Shown here: piece by piece, positions 53,913-64,000 of the stretch
Layout: every line of letters starts with the position of its first letter
Position numbering within the stretch: the stretch's first letter is position 1
Assembly: GCA_025504975.1 (NCBI GenBank)
Contig: JANUWI010000001.1
Span: 1,922,001-1,986,000, forward strand
Reading direction: 5' to 3'
Origin: Plenodomus lindquistii
Lineage: Eukaryota; Ascomycota; Dothideomycetes; Pleosporales; Leptosphaeriaceae
DNA: 64,000 bases
The notes under the pieces: model-generated
The model's input: the letters and a program-made list of their open reading frames with translations, nothing else
Database searches by the model: none
Told to the model about the DNA's origin: nothing
Translations under genes and position numbers: made by a program

Positions 53913-55916
53913 ATGTCCAATGAGGTAATCGTGGGACCTTACATACAACGACCGTATCGCTCTCACGCCATTCCCAGTTGCGATCGATGCAGGAGGCGGA
54001 AGATCAGATGTGAGCTTGATTTACCTCGGGCGCCATGTAAATACTGCCGTGCCCGACAAGGAGTCTGCCAATACACTAAGAAGCCTCCTGCACCTCAGAA
54101 TATCTTGTCAGATGGCGTTACCGAAGAGCCGGACAGCAGGTAGGACTGCTGAGCCTCGTGTATCTTACTACTCTCTTCTAAAAAATCAACCAGGGCGCCA
54201 AAGAAACGACGCCATGGTCTCAATTCCACATCTCAAATCAGACAAGGTCCGCTGATACAAAACCATGGCGTACCAGAGACTCCACCGACCGAATCATCTT
54301 TGATGATGACTCCACATATGGCGGAAGACATCACAGTCCTGGAGCAGTACATGTCTCCCCACAGCACCGACAGACGTGCAGGAAATCAAAGCTACAATCA
54401 CATTTCGAGTGCTACTGGCCACCCAATCGTCTATCTCAACGTACCAAGACAACGCAAAGGCTTCAACTCTGTCATTGTCCCTGGCAAGGTCCAGAGAGAA
54501 ATCATAGAGCAGATCCTCCACCCATTTACGAATGAAATGAAGTCGCTATTTTTCGATCGTTTGTATCCTTGCTTCCCAGTATTGGATGAGACCACCTTCC
54601 TGGACATGTGGGAGAAGGACAAAGACCTTATCTCTCCAACGCTACTTTGCGATATCTATGCCAATGCGCTGCAATTCTGGACGTGCTCGGAGAAGCTGCG
54701 CAAACATGCGCGGCCGGATGTCTACTTCATTTGGAATCAGGCAGTTGCTGCCCTTCAAGACGACTTTATGGCGCCTACAATTTCGACCATCCATTCGGCC
54801 TTACTAGATCTCATTGGCCGCCCCGTTATTCAGGTTAATGGCAACATCGTGAATACCGGTAGAATAGTTACACTTGCGCAGAGCTTAGGACTACATCGGA
54901 ATCCTACCTCGTGGCAGGTGACAGAACGCGAGAAGAGCGTACGTATATGTCTGTGGTGGGGCGTCATTATTCACGACTACTGGTCTAGCATCAGCCACGG
55001 CATTCCGCCAACAATTAATTCACAGTACTACGATGTGCCACTTCCAGTAGGAGATGGTACCTCGGACGAGATACGAGCTAAGTCAATGGCATCCTTCATT
55101 CAACTTTGCAAGCTCAGCAAAATATTGGGCGATGTCCTTCCGTCAGTGTACTGTCTAAGACCAAACTTCGACACCGTATCGAGGAGTCTGCGAAGAATCG
55201 AATGCGAGCTTGACGACTGGGTGACCGAATTGCCCGACTACCTCAGGCCAGCATCGTTTAATATCACCGCTAGCAACGGCGCCAGTAATCTGTGGTTCTG
55301 CTATCTCTCAGTGAAGATATTGGTCTGTCGACTCACTTACAAGGTCACTTTGAGGGAGCCGAACTCGGGATCTATCGAAGCGCGCCAATATCGTCTTGCG
55401 AACATGCGCGAAGCCTCTTGTGAGGTGATCGACTACATAACAAGCCTCCGCGAGACCCATCTGCGCGAGTTCTGGCTGCCTTATGCTTCTTATTTACTAG
55501 TCACGGCCACCACCATATTACTTCGATGCACGATCGAATGTAGCAATCTCGATACAAAGAAGGCCTGTATAGGAAAGCTGGTCAATTTCCGCAATCGACT
55601 GGAAGATGCAACGAAACAAGGATGGGATCTGGCAGACTTTTGTATCGAGAGGTGTTCAGATCCCATTCAGAAGATGGCGAATGCACTCAAAATCTCGACA
55701 CAGGATAATCAGACCCAGTCGGCCAGTGCTGATGATACGGTTGGGCCAGTCACACCAGGTGGCCTGAGCACGACAGCTGTACATCATGAAGAAGGGGAGC
55801 AAGTCAGCACAATCACTAATGAGAATCTCTCCGAGGTAGTCTTCAACTTCGATCTTCCGGTCGACCCTCTGGACTACCAGTGGGAGACTCTATGGAGCTC
55901 ATTAGAAGGGCCGTAG
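53913..55916 (+). CDS. Zn2Cys6 fungal-specific transcription factor
   Basis: Two exons, 53913-54139 and 54194-55916; 649 residues. The DNA-binding zinc cluster occupies residues 23-52: CDRCRRRKIRC then CKYCRARQGVC, with the full six-Cys pattern. A basic stretch follows the splice (RAPKKRRHG). The fungal-specific regulatory domain starts around residue 170: LFFDRLYPCFPVLDETTF, and NTGRIVTLAQSLGLHRNPTSW, then RICLWWGVIIHDYW. C-terminus ends acidic (FNFDLPVDPLDYQWETLW), a possible activation region. Family knowledge: nuclear, binds CGG-type half sites. Sharing a promoter region with the aminotransferase suggests local pathway control (inference). Confidence 0.93.
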
Positions 55917-56220
55917 CCAGTAAATTTCTGACCGACCAACGATGAGATTGGCCTCTTGCCTGACTTACACTCACCTGGCTCCTCCCCCAAGCTACTCTAG
56001 ATTCAATCACCTTTACTTCGATTGGCGTTCTTTTGGTCAATCTCACGACTATATATTGCGACTCAGGACGGCCACTTTTGCCTCTGCATCCATTGCTCTT
56101 ACACCAGCTTCCAAAGCTTCTACCAATTCCCAGCCTAAGATCAAGCTCATACGTATGTCACAGCGCCGCTCTCATAGTTGAGGAGGTACTAATGTGTACA
56201 TAGAACAGAAAACTACTATA
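55917..56220. other. intergenic, no gene seen
   Basis: Spacer between the transcription factor and the Ser-rich protein gene. It has a TATATA near 56050 and probably holds the next promoter. Confidence 0.5.
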
Positions 56221-57030
56221 ATGGGCAAGGCAAAGCGATACCCACGCGACGAACTTCTCGCAATGCTCAACGAAGACTGCCCTGACGCCCTCGATGCATT
56301 CCCCAATCCTGAAGCCTTCAAGTTCCAGACCATCGGCGACAAAACCTACGTCCATGTCGGCCATGGCTACGACGGCAAGCGTAAAGCTAGCGGCATAGCT
56401 TGGGTCAAGAACGTTGGGTCCTGTAAGCCATGGCTAAAGGTCAGCAGAATCACTGATGGTTACGTCGAAGACGATAATTACCGCTACGTGCGATGCCACA
56501 GCGCATTCGCATTAGCTGCAGGCTCAGACGACGTCTATGCATGGCATGATCGTATGAAGGCCTTGGTCAGTTTCGTCCTCGTGTATGCCGGCCACCAGGA
56601 GATTTTCGCAGACTTTGACCGTGGCGAGGGCTACCCATTGCTCAAGAGCATTCTGGAAGCTGGTCTTCGCCGCGGGCAAAAGAAGCAGTCGGAGGAATCT
56701 TCCCCTCGACTGGCAGCGATGATTTCAGACCAGAACTCCACTACAGGGCCATCATCCAGCATAGAACCTTCATCCAGCCCACAGCCATCCTCTACCCAGC
56801 ACACCGAATCCAGCGACACCCCCAACTCTACGCACGTCTGTGAAGACATTTCCACCTCGAACACGTCCAGTATGCCATGTTCTGCAGAAAATTCTACGTG
56901 CTTGAGCGAAATGGACACTGACGAAGAACACCATCAAGACAACAGCACTAGTACAAAGAGGAAGCGCGGCCCGGACATCGACATGGCAGATGCTATCGCA
57001 AAGAGGAAGAAGAAGGCTCGTAGCGAGTGA
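56221..57030 (+). CDS. Ser-rich basic-tailed fungal protein, 269 aa
   Basis: Single frame from ATG 56221 (MGKAKRYPRDELLAML). The first 165 residues look folded, with DALDAFPNPEAFKF, IGDKTYVHVGHGYDGKRKAS and WHDRMKALVSFVLVYAGHQE. Then comes a long Ser/Thr/Pro-rich region with Cys pairs, and a C-terminus with KRKRGPD and AKRKKKARSE that looks like a nuclear localisation signal. I do not recognise the family. Inference: a nuclear protein. An earlier ATG at 56192 is not in this frame. Confidence 0.65.
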   Translation: MGKAKRYPRDELLAMLNEDCPDALDAFPNPEAFKFQTIGDKTYVHVGHGYDGKRKASGIAWVKNVGSCKPWLKVSRITDGYVEDDNYRYVRCHSAFALAAGSDDVYAWHDRMKALVSFVLVYAGHQEIFADFDRGEGYPLLKSILEAGLRRGQKKQSEESSPRLAAMISDQNSTTGPSSSIEPSSSPQPSSTQHTESSDTPNSTHVCEDISTSNTSSMPCSAENSTCLSEMDTDEEHHQDNSTSTKRKRGPDIDMADAIAKRKKKARSE

Positions 57031-57473
57031 TCTTCAGTTCTTTGGGTCCATGTATGTGTGCTCTTTCTTTGGCGGTGGCAGTACTAACTCGATTTCAGGG
57101 CTGTGTCTGGGATGAATAGGGGGGGAGACTGACGGAGCTGGCTTGATGACTTGATGACATCACTCTTGGTGTTTGTTTTCTTCTTCCGAGTTTTGCCTTG
57201 GTGGAGTTTGTGCGTACAGCCTTAGTTACGGAGGACGGTCTAGCTGCTATCCTGTATTTCCCAAGGTGCTATCTCATTCTTCACGGCAAAGTGGACAGCA
57301 GGTGGAAATTCGACAGAATGACTCGATATATCTCATCTCATTCTTGCTATCGAAATGCTGAATATAAAGCAATCAACCACCAACGCCATGCGGCCAGATG
57401 CCATGGTATCACAGTTTGAACGCCTTTTTTGAAACCCCAAATCATCTCGATGCATCGTTCTGCCTTCCCACAC
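57031..57473. other. intergenic, no gene seen
   Basis: Convergent 3' region between the Ser-rich protein gene and the RTA1-like gene. No coding sequence recognised. Confidence 0.55.
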
Positions 57474-58588
57474 CTACACGCTAGAAACGACCCTCCCATT
57501 TTGAAAGTCCTCTGGTTTGAAATCCCGAAGCTGAATCTGCTGCGGCGCACCCATGGAACTAATCTCATCCTTCTCTTTCATTGCCCGTCCCTTATCCAGC
57601 GCCAACCCCGTATACGTCCTCGGCAGATAGCGTCCTGGATGCCAAAGTGCGAAGACAACCAGCACCGCCATGATCGGCACGGCATCGAAGACCCAGAAAC
57701 ACCACTCGTGACTCTGCAGGTACTTGAGGCCGTAATCCTTGTCGTGTGGAATCTCCATGGTGCGGTAGATGGCGCGGAGAGCGATGATGACCGAGGAAAC
57801 GTTGATTGTATAGCTGAGCTTACGCCAGATCTTCATGTCGCCGAGATCGAAGGCACGCCAGTTTCGGGAGATGTAGAAGTAGCGCATGCTGATTACGGAG
57901 AAGGAGAGGAAGCACATCATCTGAGCCGCAAGTCCGAGGATGAGGATGATGCGTCCGGGCAGGGCTTTGCGCTCGGATAGTTCAATGGAGCGAGAGGGGT
58001 CCTTGTCTTTGTCGTATTGCCGGCTGATCTGGGATGCGCCAACGAGCTGGATCACGAAGCTGAGGAGGTCAAAGAGGACGAATGTTGGTGTTATCCATCT
58101 TGGGGCACACCATAGTGACTTGAAGTTGAGGGCGTAGGTAGGGCAGGAAAACCAGACTACCCGACTGAAGGCGGTGTAGCATGCTGCGGCGAGGAAGGAT
58201 GGTGCGAGGAGGATCATGAGCCACGCTACCAGAAATGGAATATCTTGTTTTTCGTCAAGCGCGGAGACGAGACGACAGATGAATCCAAGTGAAAGCATCA
58301 CGACGCCGATGATGGCGGTCCAGAAAAACCATGACCGATGCCGTATGAATTGGTAGCATGAGAAGGCTGATATTAACAAGACGACTACACAGCCAACAAT
58401 GGCTAGTGCTTCTGAAGGATCATAGATGTAAGGGTTGAGGATGTCCTGCACTGCGATTGCGTTAGTAAGCCAGCGCAACAGAGAGTCCTGTGAGGACTAG
58501 AGTGAAGAAACGCACTATGATTGACAGCTGCTCTTTTAGGCAAGTCGAGAGACCTTGCCACGATTGAAAAAGAGTCCACTTGGATCAT
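57474..58588 (-). CDS. RTA1-like seven-helix membrane protein
   Basis: Two exons, 58588-58516 and 58450-57474; 349 residues. The intron has GTGCGT, a TTACTAAC branch and CGCAG. Seven hydrophobic helices can be counted, starting with ALAIVGCVVVLLISAFSCYQ, then WLMILLAPSFLAAACYTAF and PTFVLFDLLSFVIQLVGASQ, the typical RTA1 blocks. Family knowledge: RTA1 proteins (Rta1, Rsb1, Pug1) are plasma-membrane proteins linked to 7-aminocholesterol resistance, sphingoid-base export and related roles. The start at 58588 adds 24 residues before the fold; the codon made across the splice junction is itself ATG. Confidence 0.87.
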
Positions 58589-60161
58589 TCCGTTAGCTTG
58601 CGAGCCGTTCCGCGGTGTGCTATTCCTGTCAAGCCCAGAACAAGACGGCAGCGTGGCTCATGGCCAAAACCCGATATTCACAGCAGAGCCAGCAGGAGGA
58701 GGGCATAGTACAAGTATGGCGGAGAGGAAAAGTGCAGCGACGCGCTCCCAAGGCATCATGTTTTGCTGTCTCCGCTCCAAGAACTTGGCGTCTTTGGAGC
58801 TGTACAACGCTCCGCCGTACCCGTTGATCCAAGGCCAAGATGTGTGCGCAGGGCAATTAAACCTTGACGGCTACCGGCTCTTGCGCCCTGCTCTATTCGC
58901 AATTGTCGCAATTGTCGCATGTGGTTCCCTTCTGCGTGCGCATTGTTGTGGCTGATGTATATTCTCGTGCAACACAACATACATCCAACATACGTCCTGC
59001 CATGGCAAAACGACAAGCGGAGTAGCGAGGTTACCCAGCGCGCCTTCCCAGGAAAGCGTCACATCGTGCGCGGCAAGCCCTTGGCACGCGAACTGGGTGC
59101 AATCGAATGGACGAGTCCTTGCAGACCAGGCAGCTAGCAGAAGGCGCGCTACCGAATTGGGGCTTACGTGATGTTCCAAGAAGACATGTGCTCGGACAGT
59201 AAAGATGGGCGGTCTTGGAAAGACAAGATACTCAAAGCGGACGCGTGTCTTTGATGTGCAAAGTGAATCAGCTGAGCTTTGATGTTCGTCAGGCACACAA
59301 TTGCTGTCAATACGGTATCTTCCGAATGTCTATGTCGGTCGATGGCAACCCAAGGTCAAGTCCTCCGGAAGAGCAGCAGCTATTGGCCAACAGGCTCATC
59401 AGCTTGGCCCGTGACAAACTACTGGCCTGGCATGCACAGTCTTCCGAATGATTTGCTGATGCCGAGAATTGGCATCCCAGACAACGACTGCGCTGAGCCA
59501 CGAGCGGGCGCCGCTTAGCCGGTCCGCCGTTCTTGGGAGACTCGAGAGGGTCGTCATCAACGGCGGTGGACCCCCGCGGTTGGCGCATCGCACAAGTAAT
59601 CATACGCGCCGTCTTGCTGTATTTACTATGCGCGGCGTAATTGTGTAGACTGCCGTTGCATATGGAGGAGTTGTTGGCGCAACTTCTGCTTGTGCAGATG
59701 CTTGAGGTGGCGGCCACCATCGGCTGAAGATCGTCCACGGCCGTTAGGGTATAGTGCCCTTTCACGATGCTGGACATGGGGGTTGGTTTGCAGTGTGTAG
59801 TTGTGTAGAGGCAAAGGAAACGAAGCACGTAGATGCGGAAATGATGGAAGAGGTGAGCTGGCATATTGGGCAAAGAGCAATCTTCGATGATGCATCACGT
59901 CACGAATTCGGTTCAATGTGCAAGGCCCGGCCGATGAGTACCTTCGTGATCAACGCCACGCTATACATATTATTCCTCGCATTGCTAGGCAAGAGGAATA
60001 GCTCGCAGAGATGGCAACTAGCACGCCATGATGCAGTGCAATCTGTTTATTGCCCTCAAGGCCGATGCCACCCTTTCGGATCGACCGGATTGCTACGAAG
60101 ACCATCGTTTCATCAAAGTGCGCCCATGTTACGAGTCGTCGCATCCTGCTCGCCAATCTTC
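58589..60161. other. 1.57 kb intergenic region, no gene seen
   Basis: Between the RTA1-like start and the stop of the La/Arb1 gene. Frames at 58521-58955 (+), 59307-59873 (-) and 59754-60404 (+) were looked at and lack motifs or a sensible composition. Nothing else recognised. Confidence 0.5.
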
Positions 60162-62136
60162 CTACTCATCGTCAAAGTCATCGTATCCACCGTCGTACTT
60201 GCCATTTTTGATCTCCCCGTTCTCGCCATTGGCCTGCTCCTCTTCATCATCAAGCCCCATGCCCTTCTTCAACCAGCGCATTTCTTTGGGCTTCCTCTCC
60301 ATCCACAACTCGTTCGGCAGCCAAGTGAAGAAGCTACACATAGTCTCCCTGACATCGTCAAGAATGGTAAGACCGCCTTTGAGTGTGATGACGCTGGCAT
60401 CTAACTTCATGCTGACGAAGCATTCTGCAAGCACCCTTTCCTCAACCCAAAATTCGTACTCCTTGACGTCTGAAGGTCTGCCCGGTCTACCGCCTGGGTA
60501 CTTGGCTGGATCTTGCGGGAGATCCCACTCGTCGCAGTCATCGATGGGCCACGTCTTGCAGATGAGTTTGCCCAAGGGCTCAAGCTTGTCAAGCTTAAGT
60601 GCCCAGTCACCCATTTTCTCGTAAGCTATCTTTGTGTTTTCATCGGGAGACTGAATGGCGATGATCGCAAGCCCGACCTCCTCCTTGCCGATAGGGACGA
60701 GGCCTCCATTTTCAAGCAAACCCGCCTGCTCATCGGTACCCATGACAAAGATGCCAGCTTTGAATTTGATTCTGGCCTCCTCGTTACGGATACCAATTTC
60801 TGGGAACTCGATACCTTCTGCCTGCAATTTTATTGCCCACGCCTGGTCTCCGGTATACTGTCCAGCGTAAGCACCACCGTAGATGGCGCTCGCAGATTTG
60901 TTGAAGTCTCCAGGGAGCGCAAGACCACCGGCAACAGTTTTGGGCAATTCTTCCTCGGCCTTGTCGCAGATGTCGCGGGCGAGAATCAGATCTGCGATAT
61001 ATTCGGGACAGACGTTATGATAAAGAAGGTATTTGTAGAACGAGCGAAGGACCTGGCAGGCGTTCTTGATTGCGTGGGATGTCATACCATAGTGGGCCGG
61101 GTACCATGAAGAGCTAGATACATTAGTATTGAAGCAAGCCTCACCGGACACAATGCTGACTTACAGGAAGGCTTTTGCAACGCCATAGAAGTCGACGACC
61201 CATTTCTTGGTATCCGCACGATCCCAGGGTACGTTGTGGATGGCGAGTGCCTTAGCAAGCTCCTCTGCATCCATCGTGGCCATCTCTTGCTTTGACAAGC
61301 CCTGGTGCATCCTTTGACCAGACTCCACTCCACTGAAGCGCATGAGCTTGTTGAAGACGTGGGCGTACATCTCATGCATACGCCGCTTCTGCTTGAAGCG
61401 CTGGATCGCGATCTCAATGCGCTCAACAAAAGACTTCTCGGGGTCGTACATTGCCTCCTCTTCTGCGGCTTCCTGAGGTGTTGGCGCTGGTTCTGTGTAA
61501 GTCTTTTCAAAACCGGTGGCTTTCAACATGTTCTTGCTCGTGCCCTCGGGATATTCTTTTTTGGTTTGCGGAATGAGCGGGACGGGAAACACAGCGGGCT
61601 GGCAACGAGTGCGTGGGTCATGCGCGATCCCATCGTCTGTGTCGAAGAAGTCGGGATCCAAGGCACATCGTCCTTGCATAGGCATCCTGCGCTTGATCTT
61701 TTTACCATTCTCGACGACCTCTAGGAACGAGCTCTTCCGGAGGGCTGCAATGACGAGGCGCTTTGGCTTATAGCCCCTCATCTTCTTGAACCCGCAGATG
61801 AGGCTGATGGAGACCGGAAGGTTCTCGCGTCCGCCACAGCATTTCAGCAAGTGCAGGTCAGTGGGCAAGTTCTCATCAGAAAAGTAAAACTCGACCTTGG
61901 TAAGGTCAGCGTGCAGTTCGAGGGGGCAGTGATTCAACAGCCAAGGTCGCGTGACATACCTGACGCCGAATGGTCGCGCCATCGGGGTGGTCTTCATCAA
62001 CATCTACTGAAGGTGTGGTATCAGTGTTTGTGGCGTTGTTTTTCGAAGCTTCTGCGTCTAGTGAATCTTGTGCTGTTACGGTCGCCATGTTCAGTTGATT
62101 GCTGACTTCAGTGCCGAACGATGCCGTTGCTTGCAT
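60162..62136 (-). CDS. La-motif plus Arb1-domain protein
   Basis: Three exons, 62136-61960, 61895-61165 and 61113-60162; 619 residues. The first splice joins ...TIRRQ to VEFYFSDENLPTDLHLLKC, a clear La motif (about residues 56-130; SLICGFKKMRGYKP, VIAALRKSSFLEVV, GKKIKRRMP). From residue 183 comes TGFEKTYTEPAPTPQEAAEE, FVERIEIAIQRFKQKRRM, WVVDFYGVAKAFL and VLRSFYKYLLYHNVCPEYIA with ARDICDKAEEEL, the pattern of Arb1 of the fission-yeast Argonaute chaperone (ARC) complex. Acidic tail (DDFDDE). Family knowledge: Arb1 inhibits release of the passenger siRNA strand from Ago1 in heterochromatin silencing. Two earlier Met codons compete; 62136 is the longer. Confidence 0.9.
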
Positions 62137-62791
62137 GAAGACGTATGTATTGTGTGAGACTGAGGAGTATCATGGATAGAGAATTCTTCAAGTAGGTGTG
62201 TAGACAGGGTCCACATTGATTGCGTTTGCGTTTGCACTTTGCTCGTAGTGAGAGCGTATTCTCAGGCAGCGGTCTAGTAGCGGAAGGTGCGCCCAAACTC
62301 ACCCCAACTGAGGGACCCTGAACCTTGTGGCATGCACCATGCCATCACGATGAACGAGAATCGGCATATTTTCCACATCAAATGTAAGAGTGTTACAAGT
62401 TATATTGTTCCTAACTGCCGACGTCAACGATATCTGAGCACGTGGAACCGGGCGAATCTTGTAGGCCCACGAGTATGGGAATTGATGAAGTTCTCTGTGA
62501 GGCTTGAGTCTTGCCATGTAGCTATATGAAAGTAAAGGGGGTTTCCGCCGTTCATAACACAACTCAGGTGGTAAATATAAAGTAGATGGTAGTACTATAT
62601 CCGAATCATTACGCATCCTTGATGTGGGGGAGCTGACTCGCCGCGGACCCTGGAACATGTGCGTAGGCAGCTCCCCACCAGCTCGCCCAGCACTGCTTCC
62701 TCTTTCCTTACACCAACCACCACGTCACTGCTGTACCTTCCTCACAAACGGCCCGAATACCACAACCCTTTACCAACCAATCTCGCACACA
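62137..62791. promoter_or_regulatory. shared 5' region of La/Arb1 and inositol polyphosphate kinase genes
   Basis: 655 bases between divergent starts, AT-richer than the flanking coding sequence. A frame at 62287-62529 has no support. It must hold both promoters. Confidence 0.5.
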
Positions 62792-63850
62792 ATGTCGGCA
62801 AAGAAGTTTGATGCTTCCAAGCTACAAGCATTTGGAAACGCGGCTGCTGGACAGTATGTATTTCCCGCGGCCAAACACAACACCGGCGAACATGTCTCTA
62901 ACACAATGCCCAGCGATGGCGTCCTCAGCGACTCCACCGGCGCCGTCGTCGTAAAGCCCTGCACTCCCGCCGAAATCTCCTTCTACCAATCCGTCACAGC
63001 CTCGCACCCAGACCTCGTCCCCTTCCTCCCGACCTTTATGGGCGAGCTGTCCCTCTCCGCCGACCAAACCGCCGTCGAAGCCATTGAAAGCGGGACCATA
63101 GAAACGCTAGACGGCGTCGAGCGTCTCCATGGCAAGAAGCTAGATACCGACATGCATATTGTGCTCGAGAACATTACAAACGGGTTTAAGAAGCCCAATG
63201 TCCTGGACTTGAAGCTCGGCGCGCAGCTATGGGATGAGGCGGCTAAGCCGGAGAAGAGGGCGAGACTGGATGAAGTCAGTAACAAGACGACGAGTGGAAG
63301 TCTCGGGTTTAGGATAGCGGGGATGAGGACGTTCAAGGGGAGCGAGGTGCCGGATGTGCCGGAGGACTTGAAGCAGTATGTCGAGGCAGATAAGGAGGGT
63401 GGGTACTGGGTGTACAATAAGATGTATGGGCGCAAGTTCAGCACAGAGGACATCAATGACGGGTTTGTCACGTATGTGTTTCCTGGCGCAAAGACGGAAG
63501 CGGAGCAAGATCGCGCAAGAGAAGTGTTGGCGTATTTCTTGGGCGAGGTCAAGGATATCATAGAAGTGTTTGAGAGAAAGGAGAGCAGAATGTACAGTGC
63601 GAGTATACTGTTGGTATATGAGGGCGATATCGAAGAGTATGCGAATACCAAGCAGAAACTACGCTCGGCTCACCCAGAAGACGATGAAGACGAGGACGAG
63701 GATAATCTGCCCAAGTTGGCGGCGGTCAAGATGATTGATTTTGCGCATGCGACGTGGACGCCTGGGCAAGGACCTGACGAGAATGCCCTACGAGGTATGA
63801 GAAGTACGGCGAAGATCTTGAAAGAACTATTGATCAAGGCGCAAGATTGA
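62792..63850 (+). CDS. ARG82: inositol polyphosphate multikinase (Arg82/Ipk2 family)
   Basis: Two exons, 62792-62853 and 62914-63850; 332 residues. The 60-base intron (GTATGT, TCTCTAAC branch, CCCAG) has no in-frame stop, so an unspliced reading adds 20 false residues. Splicing restores AAAGHDGVLSDSTGAVVVKP. The inositol kinase signature PNVLDLKLG (Asp119, Lys121) is present, with SGSLGFRIAGMRTF after it and AAVKMIDFAHATW near the end, where the Asp is the Mg-binding one. Family knowledge: phosphorylates IP3 and IP4 to IP5 and in yeast also acts with the ArgR-Mcm1 complex. No acidic Asp-run like that of yeast Arg82; one short one (EDDEDEDEDN). Confidence 0.93.
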   Translation: MSAKKFDASKLQAFGNAAAGQYVFPAAKHNTGEHVSNTMPSDGVLSDSTGAVVVKPCTPAEISFYQSVTASHPDLVPFLPTFMGELSLSADQTAVEAIESGTIETLDGVERLHGKKLDTDMHIVLENITNGFKKPNVLDLKLGAQLWDEAAKPEKRARLDEVSNKTTSGSLGFRIAGMRTFKGSEVPDVPEDLKQYVEADKEGGYWVYNKMYGRKFSTEDINDGFVTYVFPGAKTEAEQDRAREVLAYFLGEVKDIIEVFERKESRMYSASILLVYEGDIEEYANTKQKLRSAHPEDDEDEDEDNLPKLAAVKMIDFAHATWTPGQGPDENALRGMRSTAKILKELLIKAQD

Positions 63851-64000
63851 TAGACTAGATGATTTCGACTTCGATTTGAACAAGCGCTGGCACTTATAGA
63901 TCTTAGACGCTAATACATTCCACCACCATCCATATCTGACTCCCGAACCCTCGCTCTTTGCTAGTCTCCAGCACAACATCTGACAAAAGCACGTCAATCA
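63851..64000. other. window end, no gene seen
   Basis: 150 bases after the kinase gene, no coding sequence recognised. Confidence 0.6.

Noticed and set aside
59307..59873. 188-codon minus-strand frame rich in Ser and Cys
   Set aside because: No family motif and no splice pattern; several equally long frames overlap it on the other strand.

Overview
The window is nuclear DNA of a filamentous ascomycete (Pezizomycotina; Dothideomycetes is my best guess, from overall gene style only). Genes are compact and mostly carry 1 to 4 short introns of about 45-220 bases with canonical GT...AG ends and CTAAC-like branch sites. Housekeeping genes alternate with typical filamentous-fungal genes: GH18, GH15 and GH11 glycoside hydrolases, HET, RTA1 and Zn2Cys6 families. 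I saw no rRNA or tRNA genes, CRISPR arrays, intact transposons or telomere repeats. Exon boundaries were worked out by hand from splice signals, reading phase and family conservation.

Left third (1-23.2 kb): the 3' end of a GH18 chitinase, an F-box-like protein, a secreted EF-hand protein, a tiny membrane protein, ELP4, a decayed HET-domain pseudogene, a dienelactone hydrolase, NOP53, YPT6, TOM20, EXO84, a Myb-like repeat protein, SHE9/MDM33, a PYP1-type HAD phosphatase and a NECAP-type coat protein.

Middle (23.4-43 kb): a GILT-like protein, a hexokinase, a cysteine-rich surface protein, POP5, a VAMP7/Nyv1-like R-SNARE, the pyrimidine multienzyme (GATase-CPSase-ATCase) and the vacuolar TRP channel YVC1. 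The multienzyme appears to lack the whole inactive dihydroorotase-like domain that sits between CPSase and ATCase in other fungi.

Right third (43-64 kb): a GH15 glucoamylase, a GH11 xylanase flanked by two very small Cys-rich proteins that look related to each other, a coiled-coil protein, a class III aminotransferase head-to-head with a Zn2Cys6 regulator, a Ser-rich basic protein, an RTA1-like membrane protein, a La-motif/Arb1 fusion protein and an inositol polyphosphate multikinase.

Nine gene pairs in the window are divergent with short shared 5' regions. The observations most worth following are the missing DHOase-like domain, the La-Arb1 fusion, the paired small Cys proteins, and the HET pseudogene with a visible splice-donor lesion.
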